A DNA stretch of 64,000 nucleotides from Pocillopora verrucosa (taxonomy: Eukaryota > Cnidaria > Anthozoa > Scleractinia > Pocilloporidae). The stretch lies in assembly GCF_036669915.1 (NCBI RefSeq), contig NC_089320.1:19205964-19269963 (forward strand), in the 5' to 3' direction. The translations under genes and the position numbers were made by a program. Numbering within the stretch: the first letter of the stretch is position 1; the number at the start of each line of letters is the position of its first letter. This document shows positions 37,798 through 49,422 of the stretch, piece by piece. The notes below the pieces were generated by a model. That model ran no database searches. It saw nothing but the letters and a program-made list of their open reading frames with translations, and had not been told where the DNA came from.

Positions 37798-40700
37798 ATG
37801 TCAGGACCAAAGGCAGTTTGCGTTTTATTGCCCAATAACAGCCCTGTGAAAGGTGTAATCCATTTTGAGCAGGTGAGTTGACCACTAGCCTTGCACAGGC
37901 GCCGTGGCCTCGATCCACTCCAGTGTCGCTTAAAATTGGATTCGAATGTACACATCGTACCTTTGGGAGTACACTTTTGGAATTTCTAGATTTACATTTC
38001 AGATTTCGTTGGCCTAACCATAAATGGCTGGGAGTTATTTCTCTATGCCAGCGTGACTGTTCGCCTCGTCAATTGCTTCAAACGAGAATTGCACAAATAC
38101 CTTTTGACTCCTGCGAAGTGCAGTGAATCGACACCCCGAAGCGTTCTAAATTAAGCAGACAACTCCTTCAAACTCGAACATAAACTCTACCTAAACGTCA
38201 ACTATTTAATTTATGCAATTCGCAAAAGTCAGTCTTCCTTACACCAAAGACACAGAGCAAGATATTTTATTGATAGTGTGACTAAGAGGCTCTCTTTCGG
38301 GAGCGTGACGCCCTATTAGAGTAGGAACCGAATTATAGAGCGTTCAATGGAGCATATTTAAATTTGCCAAAGTCTTTGTGAAACAAATTTTTACTACGGT
38401 GATACACAACCACCGTGAAACGAAATTTTTGCAATGGCTTGCAAGGGTGGTTCAGTACGCGCTTCGTAGTTGTTGGAGGAGCGGAACAAATTTGATTTTA
38501 TCAACTGAGTTGATGTTAAAAGTTGTCCACTGAAATTAGTTTCAAAGCTGTAGTACCACTTAAATTGGATGGCAAGTGCAGATTGGTACCCATGTACTGC
38601 AGTAGTTAACCCTTTTCGCTACTAATATCTAACTACTAACTAGAATTTGTTTTTTAACTAAACAGTACCCCCCAAGGTTATGTTTTTCATTCTTCTCATC
38701 ACTGTTTTGCTCAAAAGTGTATTGATATTATAAAGAGAAATTACCTTTTCACTTCTGTAAGGGGAAGATATTGCAGCAACAAAGAAGCTGTTCTGTTAGC
38801 ACAACTGTAGCCAGTCTGCTTACATTTTGAAATACTCTGGGTGGGATACAGTTAAAAATTAGGTGAAGGATAGTTGTGAGATTCACAATTATCATTTATG
38901 CAATAGGACCAACTTACAAAGGAAAATACCTAATATTGATTCATAAACGCAGCATTCAGGACTTAAACCTTTCATTACGAACTATCGACAGGTGGGTGAC
39001 ACATGCAAGATAACTGGTGAAGTAGAAGGACTCACAGAAGGAGAGCATGGTTTTCATGTCCACCAATTTGGAGATGGCACAAATGGTAGGTAATTTTTTG
39101 AGGTAAATGAAATTTAAATGTGCTTAAAATTCAACTAAGAACCCCATTAATTCAATCTTGCTGAGGAACCTAGCTAATTACTGAAGATATTCAAAGTGTA
39201 ACTCTTCTTGTTCCAACTTCTTGTCAATCTGGTTCAGCAGCTGAAAATGACACATAGAAGAACCTTGGGCTCAAAAAATGATTTTGTAATAAATAGCATC
39301 TGCTGGTGTGAACACAAAACCGTTGTGGGTTTGTAGGTGTGGCAAGGTTTCTGAGTTGTTTTCAAAATGGTAGTTAGATCACTGTTTTGAGTCTCAAAAT
39401 TCAGTAGGTTGTTAATTGCTGGAAATCCTTTCTATTGGCGAAGACTAAAAATTTTTAAAAATTTAAAGATTTAATTCATATCATTATATCATAAGCTGTT
39501 ATCAGATAGAACATTTAATTTTGTTTTAGGTTGTACAAGCGCTGGACCCCACTTTAATCCAAAAAATAAAACTCATGGAGGACCAACTGATGAAACACGG
39601 TACCATAACTCACCTTTTGACCCCTTACCGTGACTGGCATCTAATTTCTCCTTACAATTTCACCTCTGAATCGAATAGAAAGGTCAAGAGAATAAGGCAA
39701 ACTGTCACCAACTAAGGAAGCTTGTGATCGTTAAACAAATCCTACTTGTCAATACCTTTGGAAATGTAAAGAGAACAGCATGGAGAATATTAGGGTGAAA
39801 ATTGTTAACACTTTAACTCCCAGATCAAATTTGGCATTCTCCTTACTGTCAGCTATACAATTCTTATAACCCTTTAACTCCCAAGATCTGATTGTTAATT
39901 CTGCCCTGTACCTGCCACACATTTCCTTGTAAATTAGTTATGAGAACTTGGTGCTACATCATGATAGCAGCTTCTACCTGATAAGTTTGAATATTCTCAT
40001 TACCTGTTTGCTGAAGAATGTATGGATATTGTAGGGAGAAGTTTTATGTTGATCACTTCTGGGAGTGAAAGGGTTAATGTTAGTTCAAAGAATTTAGTAT
40101 TGGATCAACTAATTATCCCCAAATTCATGTTTTTATTTATTGTCATCACTCATCTGAAGTGATGTTGTAAGGAGAAATTCTGTCTTGGTCACTTGTGGGA
40201 ATTAAAGGATTAATAATGTTTATACTAGCTGTGTTTTCATTTGGGAAGCAGGAGCATTCTTTGGTTAATTGATCTAATATAAAGGTCCTAAAGAAAAATA
40301 AAAAGGAAAATAGATGAATGAGGTGATGCTACTGTACAGCAAGCTTTATTCAACAGACTTACATTTCAGTCAATGTAGGATTTATCATATGGCCAGAAGG
40401 GTTACACCAAATTACTTAAACAATAATTTCGGCAAACTCTTAAAAGTGGATTCTAATTTGTTTTGACTCTCTTAAAGACGTGGTTAAGTGCATTATTCAA
40501 ATTCTATTGCTTTGAAAGCTGCTCAAAGAATTTCCTCTGGTTAGGATTAAAGATTATCCAAAGTTGCTAAATTTGTGTTTTCTAGAAAAAGTGTCTAGCC
40601 TATTACTAGGTTGTATGTATTCTGTTAAGCATAATTCAGCTCAATGATTGATAATGTTCCTCGCTGTTTACTTTCCCATTAGTCACTATGGTGATCTTGG

Positions 40701-41394
40701 CAACATCAGAGCAGGAAGCGATGGTAAAGCCAAAATTGACATGACGGACAAGCTTGTTTCAGTTGTTGGACCAGATTCTGTTGTTGGACGTACAATTGTG
40801 GTAGGTAAACCAACTTTAGCTGTGCCTAAGATTTTATTTCTCTAAGTTTTATATTTATGTTTTTTTCAATTGATATTTGAAAAGAAATTGCAATAACCTC
40901 TCTGAAAAGTGTACTCCTGTATAAGGGAGATCATATGTGAAATTAAGCTGAGATAAAACATGAAATTCTCCCTTGTTGTAAGACATTTCCCTGTTGTAGG
41001 TAATTTGGTTTTATCAACTGAGTTGATAACGTGAATTGGCCACTGCAGTGAGTACATAAAGCTGACAGTTTGAGCATTAGGCTTTTGTGAGAGGTGACTC
41101 CTTTCATTCATAAGAAATAAGTGTTTGTCCAGGTAGCTTCTTACGTCACATTACCTTACTGGTCAACAGATAGATATTGAAAGGAGAGGTTCCACCTAAC
41201 TTTGTTCTGGCAAATGATGCTTGCCAATATGTAATGTGGGTTGCATTTCATGCCAGAAACTTCTGTTTTATTCAACTTGATGTTAGGTTCATGCTAAAAA
41301 GGATGACTTGGGAAAAGGTGGAGATGATGAAAGTCTGAAAACTGGAAATGCTGGTCCACGTGTTGCTTGTGGTGTTATTGGCATTAGCAAGTAA
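37798..41394 (+). CDS. SOD1: Cu/Zn superoxide dismutase, cytosolic
   Basis: Converts superoxide to oxygen and hydrogen peroxide. Five exons: 37798-37872, 38992-39085, 39530-39599, 40683-40800, 41287-41394 (465 nt, 154 aa, the usual length). No signal peptide ([14 protein letters not shown]). All metal ligands are present: [10 protein letters not shown] (His46, His48 in human numbering), GPHFNP (His63), THGGP (His71), RHYGDLGN (His80, Asp83) and [10 protein letters not shown] (His120). The disulfide cysteines (GCTSAG, VACG) and the active-site Arg143 (NAGPRVACG) are intact. A candidate AATAAA lies at 41505. The gene is followed directly by a paralogue with the same intron positions. Intron 3 (39600-40682) holds several copies of the AACTCCCAG repeat family. 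Confidence 0.96.
39618..40214. repeat. Cluster of AACTCCCAG-family repeats in SOD intron 3
   Basis: At least four units or fragments: 39618-39680, 39813-39868, 39869-40075 and about 40090-40214. The clearest unit (39869-40075) starts AACCCTTTAACTCCCAA and ends with an inverted imperfect copy (reverse complement AACCCTTTCACTCCCAGA). Shared internal words are CTCCTTAC, GTAAGGAGAAATT and ATCACTTCTGGGAG. Non-coding; the repetitive nature is seen directly and the class is unknown. Confidence 0.7.
40998..41043. repeat. Partial copy of the hairpin element family
   Basis: GGTAATTT then TATCAACTGAGTTGATAACG and a TTGGCCAC block match one arm of the element at 57638-57899. A weaker match lies at 38495-38535. 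Located in SOD intron 4. Confidence 0.6.
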
Positions 41395-42533
41395 ACAGTA
41401 CCCTCAAACAAGGAATTTGACAACTGGAAAGCTTGTTGTGTTAAAAGATGAATTGCTTTCACACTAAAATCTATGTGGTAACTAAAATCAGACACACAAT
41501 AGTCAATAAATTTAAACTTAAAGTTTTAAATTGTTTTACTGTACTCTCTTCATTCTACCTTACCACTCTCGTCAAGTCCTACTGCACTATAAAAATGTCA
41601 GTAGCACCACCTTGCTCTAAGATGTTGCCTTTCCACACGGGCTCAAAGACACATGACCTCTGGAAGGAGATCGATATTCACCCAGTTTTTTTGGCTCATC
41701 TCGCATTGTTCTTCTTGTGCTCAGTCTACTCCTGTAAGCTTTTTTATTAGAAACATTGGCAAGGGGAACTGGAAAATTTCACAACAATTGTGATAAAACT
41801 TTCCTTGAATACTACTTTTGCTCTAAAGTACAAATACCTCATAATTCTCATTAAGTCCTAAAAGATAAAAACATCATAAAACAGCGAATGGATCAGAGGA
41901 GATTCTTAATTTTCTACTCAGCTGAAATTTACACCTACAGATTTGTTTCTTAATTAAGGCTGATACTTGCTCCAACCATCATTCTGCATGTGGTTTGAAC
42001 AACAACGTCATTTAACCTGCTATCAGATCCTTTTGCCATGTGAATAGAAGCTAAATACTGGTGTGATAAATTTCAAATATTGAATGTATAGTAAGTAATT
42101 GAAAGAGTAAATTTGATTGCTTGCTTGTTTCTGTTGAAGGGAATTTTTCAAAATCGTTAAAGTGCAAACTTCTTCCTTGGAGTCATCCCCCTGATCACAC
42201 CTTAACCATTTTAATTCACATTTGTAAGTGGATATTAACTTTAATAAGAGTTTTTCTTATCATTGATAGCACTCAATAGTCTAGATGACGGTGGGGTTTG
42301 TTCCTAATCTTCGATTTGTTAACTCAAGTCCACCCCTCTATCCCTCCTCCTTTTCCTCCCACCCCCTCCCCCCTCCTGTTAGGCTAAAATTTTTTATGAG
42401 GTCAGCGGTTTGTTTTCACACGCGAGTATCGAGGCGACAAAGTTATTGTTATGCACTTTTCGCGGTCTTCGCGGAAAAGGGTTATTAAAAAAATATATTT
42501 GCCCGTGAAAGATCGATTGACTTCCTCCTGGTT
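41395..42533. other. Intergenic between SOD and the SOD-like gene
   Basis: Holds the SOD 3' UTR with AATAAA at 41505-41510 and the promoter side of the next gene. A pyrimidine-rich stretch at 42329-42377 (CCTCC, CCACCCCC) is the only compositional feature. Confidence 0.45.
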
Positions 42534-44983
42534 ATGGCTCATGCAGTATGCCACTTAGCCGGTGACATTCAAGGAACAATCACATTTTTCCAAGGGGTAA
42601 GATTTTCGTTTGAAGTGGCTTCACTATTCAAGATGACCTCTCCTGTGTCAAATAAACATTGTTTGTCAGCTTAAAAATGCATTATTTTAGTATTCTCAAG
42701 ACGTGGGAACAATTTTTCGAGAGGGCTTTGATTAAAAGTATTGTAAAAGGTTACGATTAGAATGCTTTCATTCTCACGATTAACTAATTAGCTCGAGCTG
42801 CATATATCTTCTAAATGGCGTACGGGACAGGATCCCATTCAAGTAAGATTAGGGAGGCTATATTTGAAGCTTAGTTAGAGGCAGTGTCTAACCCCTTACC
42901 TCATTCCTCGACTTGAGTGCAGTTTTGAATTTTTCCGACTTGCATAACGTGCAGAAACAGTTTTAAATGCATAAGAATTGCGTCAAAACAAGCTTTTGAG
43001 AGTTTACTTCGTAAGCTCGCCTTCAGTCGATTAATTAAAAGTTCATTAACTTATCTTGAAACTCACAAAAGCGAAATTAGTGAAGACGTGTTGACACCAT
43101 TGGGAAATCAACAGAAATGAAAAGATGAAAAAGATCACATCAGCAAAGCGGTTAATTTCAATATTTAACATAGGATTGAGGAATTGTGAACTCATTGAGT
43201 AAATTGTTGAACTTTTGTCTTAATTTTAAGCAACCTGGTGGGCCGTGTGTAATCAGAGGAATTTTACAGGGTTTAACGGAGGGACATCATGGCATCCATA
43301 TTCTAGAATATGGGGATATTTCACAAGGTTTGAAACCAATGCTCACTCATTTTTTGCTTTATGGTTCAAATATTTTAATCGGATTTTATGGCTATTAGAA
43401 AATTTCAATTTCCTCTCAAAGGAGAAAAATTCTCAAGGGAAATGGGACTTTATTTTTGAAGCACAAGCTTTTCTAAAACATACCACTCTATACACTAACA
43501 TAGAGTTATTTTTTATATATATTTATAAAAGAAATTACTCAAAAATTGTATTGCATATCTGGATTTCCTCAAGGTTTGGTGCTTGGAAGGGAAAGAACAA
43601 GGATCTAAGTATAAGCCATTTAGTAGTTTTATTTGTAACTTCTGCAATATATTTTTTTAAAAAAGATTTTAAACTTTTTTTTGACAAGAGTGGAACAGAG
43701 AAAATGTGTCTCCATTGATTAATACCCTAGCCAGTTGTCATATCAATAAAGCAATACCAGCTGAGATACAAGGAGATCCTTGGCAAACTAGCTTATTTAC
43801 CAGGTTCATATTTTGATTATCCAAGAAGTCTTCTTGGTGCTATTATACTGTTTGAATTTTAACTAGATTTTAAAATGTATGTTTTGGTAACTTTTTGCAT
43901 CAATCATAATTTATATTTCAGGTTGTAAAAGTGCTGGTGCTCATTTTAATCCACATAACAAGACACATGGTGGACCAGAAGACAACAACAGGTCAGAATT
44001 ATTTTTTTTACAATCCATAATCACAAAGGGGCACACACAAGGTCGTGCCCTTCACATAATTATGCACTTTACACTTGTAAAAAAATATGTTGGTCTTGAG
44101 CAAATAAATGTTATTGTCTCACTGAAATTGCCACTTTTTAGCTTATCTCAAGTCATCTGTGGTCTTCTGGAATAAAAATTATATGAAAAAAGAAATCTTC
44201 AGCTGTAGGGGACGTTATTCACTGCTGGGAAAGTGTCAATTAGGCTGAGTCTTTGGGAAGCTAGATAGCTCCTGCTGGGAAACCTTAATTTTGGTTTAAT
44301 TTCCACTTTTTACCAGACTTGAAAACTAAAATTATGTTAATTGTTTTAATATTTTTATAACTTTTGGCTTGATTTGAAGCAACAGACATGCTGGGGACCT
44401 TGGAAACATTGAAGCTGATGATCAAGGACAGGCAGAAGTCAACATCACTGATAGTGTTGTGTCATTGACAGGGGAATATTCAGTGATAGGTCGCACCTTG
44501 GAGGTCAGTTTTTTGTTTTTTGCAAAGGGAAATTTCATGGGACTTCAAAACATTAGGAAATGTACAGATATTTACCTGTGAACACAAATGCATTTCTTCC
44601 CTTCTCTTCTACCAGCCCTTCTTGGAAAAAAAAAATTAATAAAGGTAGCCCTATTGTTAAAGTATATTCCTTTTTCTTGATCCTGTGTGCTAGGATCAGC
44701 AGAATATCACAACAGAGTTGATGGCCAATCACACAATGTTGGCTGGCAGTTTTTCATGGCCTGCATAAATCATGTCATAATTGGGGTTTGTGTTGGCAAT
44801 CATATAGAAAATTGCTCTTTTATCTCTCACCAGCAGGTTTGTGAAGGTGTAGATGATCTTGGAAGAGGCGGACATGAATTGAGTCTTACAACTGGGAACA
44901 GCGGTGCTTGTTTAGCTTGTGGTATCATTGGAATTGCAAAATATTCAGAGCCTACTAAAGTTTCACCAGATGATTCTGTTTAA
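42534..44983 (+). CDS. SOD-like protein with degenerate copper site
   Basis: Paralogue of the adjacent Cu/Zn SOD. Five exons: 42534-42596, 43231-43327, 43922-43991, 44386-44503, 44837-44983 (495 nt, 164 aa). Exons 3 and 4 have identical lengths (70 and 118 nt) and phases to those of the SOD gene. The fold is evident: [49 protein letters not shown]. In human numbering the zinc ligands (His63, His71, His80, Asp83) and the disulfide cysteines are kept. Copper ligand His48 is Leu ([10 protein letters not shown]), His120 is Cys ([10 protein letters not shown]) and Arg143 is Cys (NSGACLACG). Dismutase activity by the normal mechanism is therefore unlikely. A copper chaperone (CCS) was considered: CCS also loses His120, but it normally keeps His48 and has an N-terminal MxCxxC domain and a C-terminal CxC, none of which is seen here. 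No signal peptide. The exon-4 acceptor was chosen at CAACAG because it restores the [10 protein letters not shown] alignment. Confidence 0.87.
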
Positions 44984-46237
44984 TCAAGTTAGACATCACA
45001 CTCATAATTATGATGCACAAATTTTTCAAATGGTGAGAAAAGTATTGTACAGTTATTTTGTTTATAGGTTAACTGGTTCAACCCATGTTGTCTCATCTGG
45101 AGCTAAATTTTTTCTCAGTTCCTTTTTTTTTAAATTCTCATGATGCAGACAACAAGTTTTAAGAATAATTAAGATAATTGCTGCTATGTTGGAGGAAGTT
45201 CCATTTCTAAATTTAACCAATGCAAACAAACCTCTAGGTTCTCTGTGCACCAAACTTTCTTAAGAAATTGTATGTGCAGAAATAGCTTAATTCGAAAAAA
45301 ACCTGTAGATTTAAATACAAAACACTGCAGTCCCATGCACGGTGCATCAATTTTCCTTTTCCTTACTACCTGGAGTTTGCTAGTATCATATTCCTTGAAT
45401 TTTAATTGAGTCTTCATTAGTTTTAGTCTTGCTCCTGATGACTTAAAGGGCAGTGTAAGTCACTAAGTGTGGCAATTTACACCCTAACATCAGTATGCAT
45501 ATTCTCCATACTGTTCTCTATACATTTCCTAAGATGCTGACAAGGAGAATTATTTTAAATCCTTTATTCTCATGACCTCAGTTTTTGATTCAGGAGTGCT
45601 ACTGTAGGAGAAATTATAAGCTAGTCACCATACAAGCTACTCTATATTAACTTCAATTAAAGAAACTTTTTAACTTTTAAGGATAAATATGATATTTTCA
45701 CCTAAGGTGATGCTTGTCCATTTTGTAAGTATTAGTAATTGTCAAGGAGTTGTTAGACATATAAGTGACAACAAGAAAATTGTAGTATATAAATTATTTA
45801 TTAGTTATACAGTATATTAGTTTTATTTAATGTCAAATATTGATTTTCCTTGCAACTTATTATGCAAAACACTTATTAAAGAAATTATAATGTTTTTGCA
45901 GTCCCATAAGAAAAGAAAATATTGTAATAAAGCTTTCCACTTTCTTTCACTATTTGAAGACTGATCAGAAGACATAAATATTCAGTTGAACATTGCATAT
46001 AATTTTGACTTTACTACAAGAATTTGATCAAAAAGAGTTCATTTTGAGCAGGATAAGTCATTGTAACATTTTCTTGGGAAAGACACGCACATTACCCTCA
46101 CTTTCTATACCTTAAAAGTAACTCCTTTCTCTTCTGGAGAGTACTCTTTGCCAATCTTAGAAAAGCAGTTTTAGATGATTTCATATTGTGATGCTGTGAA
46201 GTATGGTATTATCTTATTCTTTGAAGGTCATCTTTCT
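44984..46237. other. Intergenic between convergent genes
   Basis: Shared 3' side of the SOD-like gene (+) and the glutaredoxin-like gene (-). AATAAA on the + strand at 45926-45931 and TTTATT (minus-strand AATAAA) at about 45793 suggest that the 3' UTRs may overlap. Includes a dispersed repeat at 45478-45640. Confidence 0.45.
45478..45640. repeat. Dispersed repeat, AACTCCCAG family
   Basis: Matches 33544-33775 in ATCAGTATGCATATTCTCC, GAGAATTATTTTA-like and GTAGGAGAAATTATAAGCTA blocks. Non-coding. Confidence 0.6.
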
Positions 46238-48070
46238 CTAGCTTCTTTGTTGTTCTTCAAATTTACTTAATTCCCTCTCCAATATCTCTTCATTCACCCT
46301 GTGCTTCATGAGGAATGATCCATTTAAATGGAACACAGGAATTTCATATCTGTATTTCTCAAACCATGCTTCATTTCCTTTTGCTTTGATGTCCACTTCT
46401 TCAAACTGAAACTGAGGATTTAGATATATATTATTATTTATAAGCAAACATCTTCAAAGTAAAGTAATAATAATTAGTATTAAATGAATTATCAAGTGAA
46501 TGTTTGGGTTTTGTCAGGCAAAATTTATTGTAGATGTCAGTACATCTAAATCAATGTAGCTTTATTATATGGCAAGGTAGTCCTAAGGTTAATTCAAGTT
46601 TTCTAATTAGTTCTTACTTGGTCAGTATTTTGCCATACAAACCATTTCCATGGGAATGAATATATGCCAAAAAATTTTTGTTTGCAGAAGCCTACGTTTT
46701 CAAAATAAACAAGTTTAGTCTGATTGCCATACAATAAACTACTTAATAATCTTGCTTTACTAGGGAATGTTGGTCCTTACTTTTTTTCTATGGACATAAT
46801 ACCACAAGCTTGGACCAATATTACCCAGTACAGGCCTCAAACTCAGTTAGTAAGAACTTCATGTTTAAGGAAGCATTAAATTGAAGTGTAGTTCACTCAT
46901 TTATTTTCTACAATCACAGAAAACACAGAGAACTACTATACAGGGGGAGAGGAATTGAAAATAAAAGTATCAGGGATAGAATTGGTGTGCTCTTCTAAAG
47001 TATTGCATTATCAATGTTAATGTGTCAACAAGTTTGTCAGCCTGGCTCCTGCCTCTTGCTTGGCAATCTAACTACACTTTTCTTTCTTTTACATAGCCTG
47101 ATAAATTTTCTTATTTTCAAAGATCTTGTAATCCAGTCTTATTTATAGCCTATTAATGTTGATTTAAGTTGTTGCTAAATTTGAAAAGAAAAAAAAAATC
47201 TGATAGTGTGTATACCAACCCTGTGTCTGTAGCTCTCTAAGGCAACCTTGGCTTCATCACAAAGTGGGCAGACATGCTGTACAGAGGTAATAAAGTTGAG
47301 AATTGTTGAAAAAAAAAATCCTCTCCTAGGTTCATCCTTAGCATTGGGGGAGGGGGGGGGTGTGTGGAGAAAAAGGGAGGGGGAGGGGTTAAGAAAATCA
47401 AATTTGCCAGAACCTTCCCTCACACTGTCCACGCCTTCCACACTCATCTCAATTTCTCCCACTCTTGCAAAACACGGCAATTGTTGATTAAAAAGGTGCT
47501 TGCGATTTTGCAAGACTCTCACGCATCCAGCTTTTAACTCTATCACTTCCTGTATCCCTTAAGTTCAGCCTAATACCTATTATCCGGAGCTCCTAACCTT
47601 TTTGTGAGGGGGTGGGGTGAATGAAGGAGAGGTGTCCAAGGCCAAGCAAGAAGTTTTAAATTCCGATGAGTGTCAATTCCGATATGACTGTGATAATGTT
47701 AAGACTATTTTATTTTTATCAAAGTGAGTACTTATGAATTAGATGTAAATCTAAGTTAATGCCATAATCCTAGTGACACTAACATACATGGAGGAGAAGT
47801 TTTAATAAACCTGATCTGTAGGTGAAAAGAAAGAAGCACTCTCTAGCCGAAAAATCTTACCTTGGTGTACAAAGTAAGAACAGGGAGAGCTGACTTGGTG
47901 GAAAAACGAGTAAAGCTGCTGCCGTTAAGAGATGTATTACCCAAGTGCAATTTGGTTGCAATCGCAAAAGCAGCCCTAATCCATTTAGAGATAACCAGAG
48001 ATGCCGGCCCAGCCACCATCTTGGGAGAACGCAAGACGTAGGAAGCCTGGGCATGACTAACTTTACCCAT
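46238..48070 (-). CDS. Glutaredoxin-like protein (C5orf63 / YDR286C type)
   Basis: Small thioredoxin-fold protein of the glutaredoxin-like DUF836 type. Three exons on the minus strand: 48070-47861, 47276-47220, 46411-46238 (146 aa). Exon 1 ends LPVLTLYTK, exon 2 starts HVCPLCDEAK with a CPLC redox motif, and exon 3 has FEEVDI, RYEIPVFHLNG and the conserved end helix. All junctions are phase 0. The N-terminal 60 residues are Ser/Arg/Lys-rich with no acidic residue, and contain RFSTKS just before the domain, resembling a mitochondrial presequence; targeting is an inference. The exon-3 acceptor could be six bases further in (dropping Phe-Gln); the longer form fits the family better. Its start codon is 114 bp from that of the divergent MYCBP gene. 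Confidence 0.87.
46412..47219 (-). other. Intron 2 of the glutaredoxin-like gene
   Basis: AT-rich, no gene or repeat boundary recognised. Confidence 0.45.
47343..47392 (+). repeat. G-rich tract with quadruplex potential
   Basis: At least four runs of three or more G within 50 bp on the + strand, including one run of ten, in intron 1 of the glutaredoxin-like gene. The transcript of that gene carries the C-rich complement. Confidence 0.6.
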
Positions 48071-48184
48071 AATACACCTCAAAAGTGTAAGGATCTGTTG
48101 ATTTGTAATTCTTGTTGCTACAGAGTTTTTAATTTCGATTTCACAAATCTTCTAAACTCCTTTAAACCTTTCGGCCTCAGAAAA
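48071..48184. promoter_or_regulatory. Compact bidirectional promoter interval
   Basis: Only 114 bp separate the start codon of the glutaredoxin-like gene (minus, 48070) from that of MYCBP (plus, 48185). There is no TATA box. The interval must contain both 5' UTRs, and any upstream control elements may lie inside the neighbouring gene. Confidence 0.6.
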
Positions 48185-49377
48185 ATGACTTCACAATACA
48201 GGGTATGTTGTGCGGATTTTTTTGCAGTTGACCCTCTTTTAGTGTGATTGAAGTGTTTTTTCGATGTCGATTTTTTTTCCTATTTGTGAAGGTGGCCGAT
48301 TCGAAACGTGAAGAGTTTAGAAAGTATCTGGAAAAGGCGGGAGTCATGGATGCTTTGACCAAAGGTGAATTTCTAGTCGATTTCCAGTTCATTTTATTCC
48401 TTTTGCTGAGTTTTTTCCCTGTGTTGGTTCAACAGTTCTTGTGAATTTGTACGAAGAACCCGAGAAACCAGCGAATGCGTTAGAGTATCCTTTGTAACGT
48501 ACGTATTTGTGTTCTGTCTTTTAAACAAAAACTATATATTTCAGCACAGATTGTAGTAGAAGTGCCACCTCTTATCGAGAAGTTGCTACCTATTAAGCTT
48601 TAATGGTGATGTTCGATGCATCACAAGTCTGAAATGAATTATTATTAATAAGGACACCTTTGCTTGGTTTTTATTTGCATTTGGTAATCAAAAGTAGGTC
48701 ACATCGTCCCATTGCACTCACTCCAAGATAAGGTACCCTCCAAATGTAGTCATGAATTTCCATCCCGTGCTAGATTCAAGGTAGATCATATCACCCCCCC
48801 CCCCCCCACTCCCAGGTGCACTCAAGTCACCCCATGTTGGATTGAGTGAGTTGGTTATGTTTGCATTCAAAATTGACTCCAGTAAAAAAATGCTCCTGAA
48901 AAAGGAATAATAGTTAGATGTTATGATGAAGCAACAATGGTTTGTGTAAAAAAATGGGCTGACTTCAGTTAGCCTGACTTGGGATGATATGTCTAGACTG
49001 GGTGAGGTCCTCCAACTTGGCGCACTGTTACCATGTCAATCTAACAACTTTCCATGTCCTAATTTTTTTTTTCACCAACCAACAAGTCAATTAGGTTATA
49101 GAGAAAATTTTATCATTTTTTATTGCAATTCTTATGTTAGTTGGGTTGAGAACCAGCCACAGGCTTTTACCATTCTTGAACATTCAAGGTGTGGTACAAA
49201 CCTTTGATCGTGATTTTCCCCATACCTAAGCACTTTAATCTATTATTTTTGTTGGGTTGAGAACCAGCCACAGGCTGTTTTCATTCTTGGTTCATAATTT
49301 CAATTCATTTTCCCCATAGCAAAGAAATTTTCCCTAGCAGGCACAACAAGTAATCAACATATTGCCCCATGAATAAA

Positions 49378-49422
<45 letters not shown>

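Noticed and set aside
44377..44390. Alternative acceptor GAAG at 44379-44380 for exon 4 of the SOD-like gene
   Set aside because: It is in phase but inserts two extra residues that break the [10 protein letters not shown] alignment; the CAACAG acceptor fits exactly and gives the same exon length as in SOD.
42534..44983. Naming the second SOD gene as the copper chaperone CCS
   Set aside because: No N-terminal MxCxxC domain, no C-terminal CxC, and His48, normally kept in CCS, is Leu; the start codon exon shows no acceptor for an upstream domain.
47175..47546. 123-codon minus-strand ORF covering glutaredoxin-like exon 2
   Set aside because: Only 19 codons (47220-47276) are exon; the rest reads through introns, including the G-rich tract.
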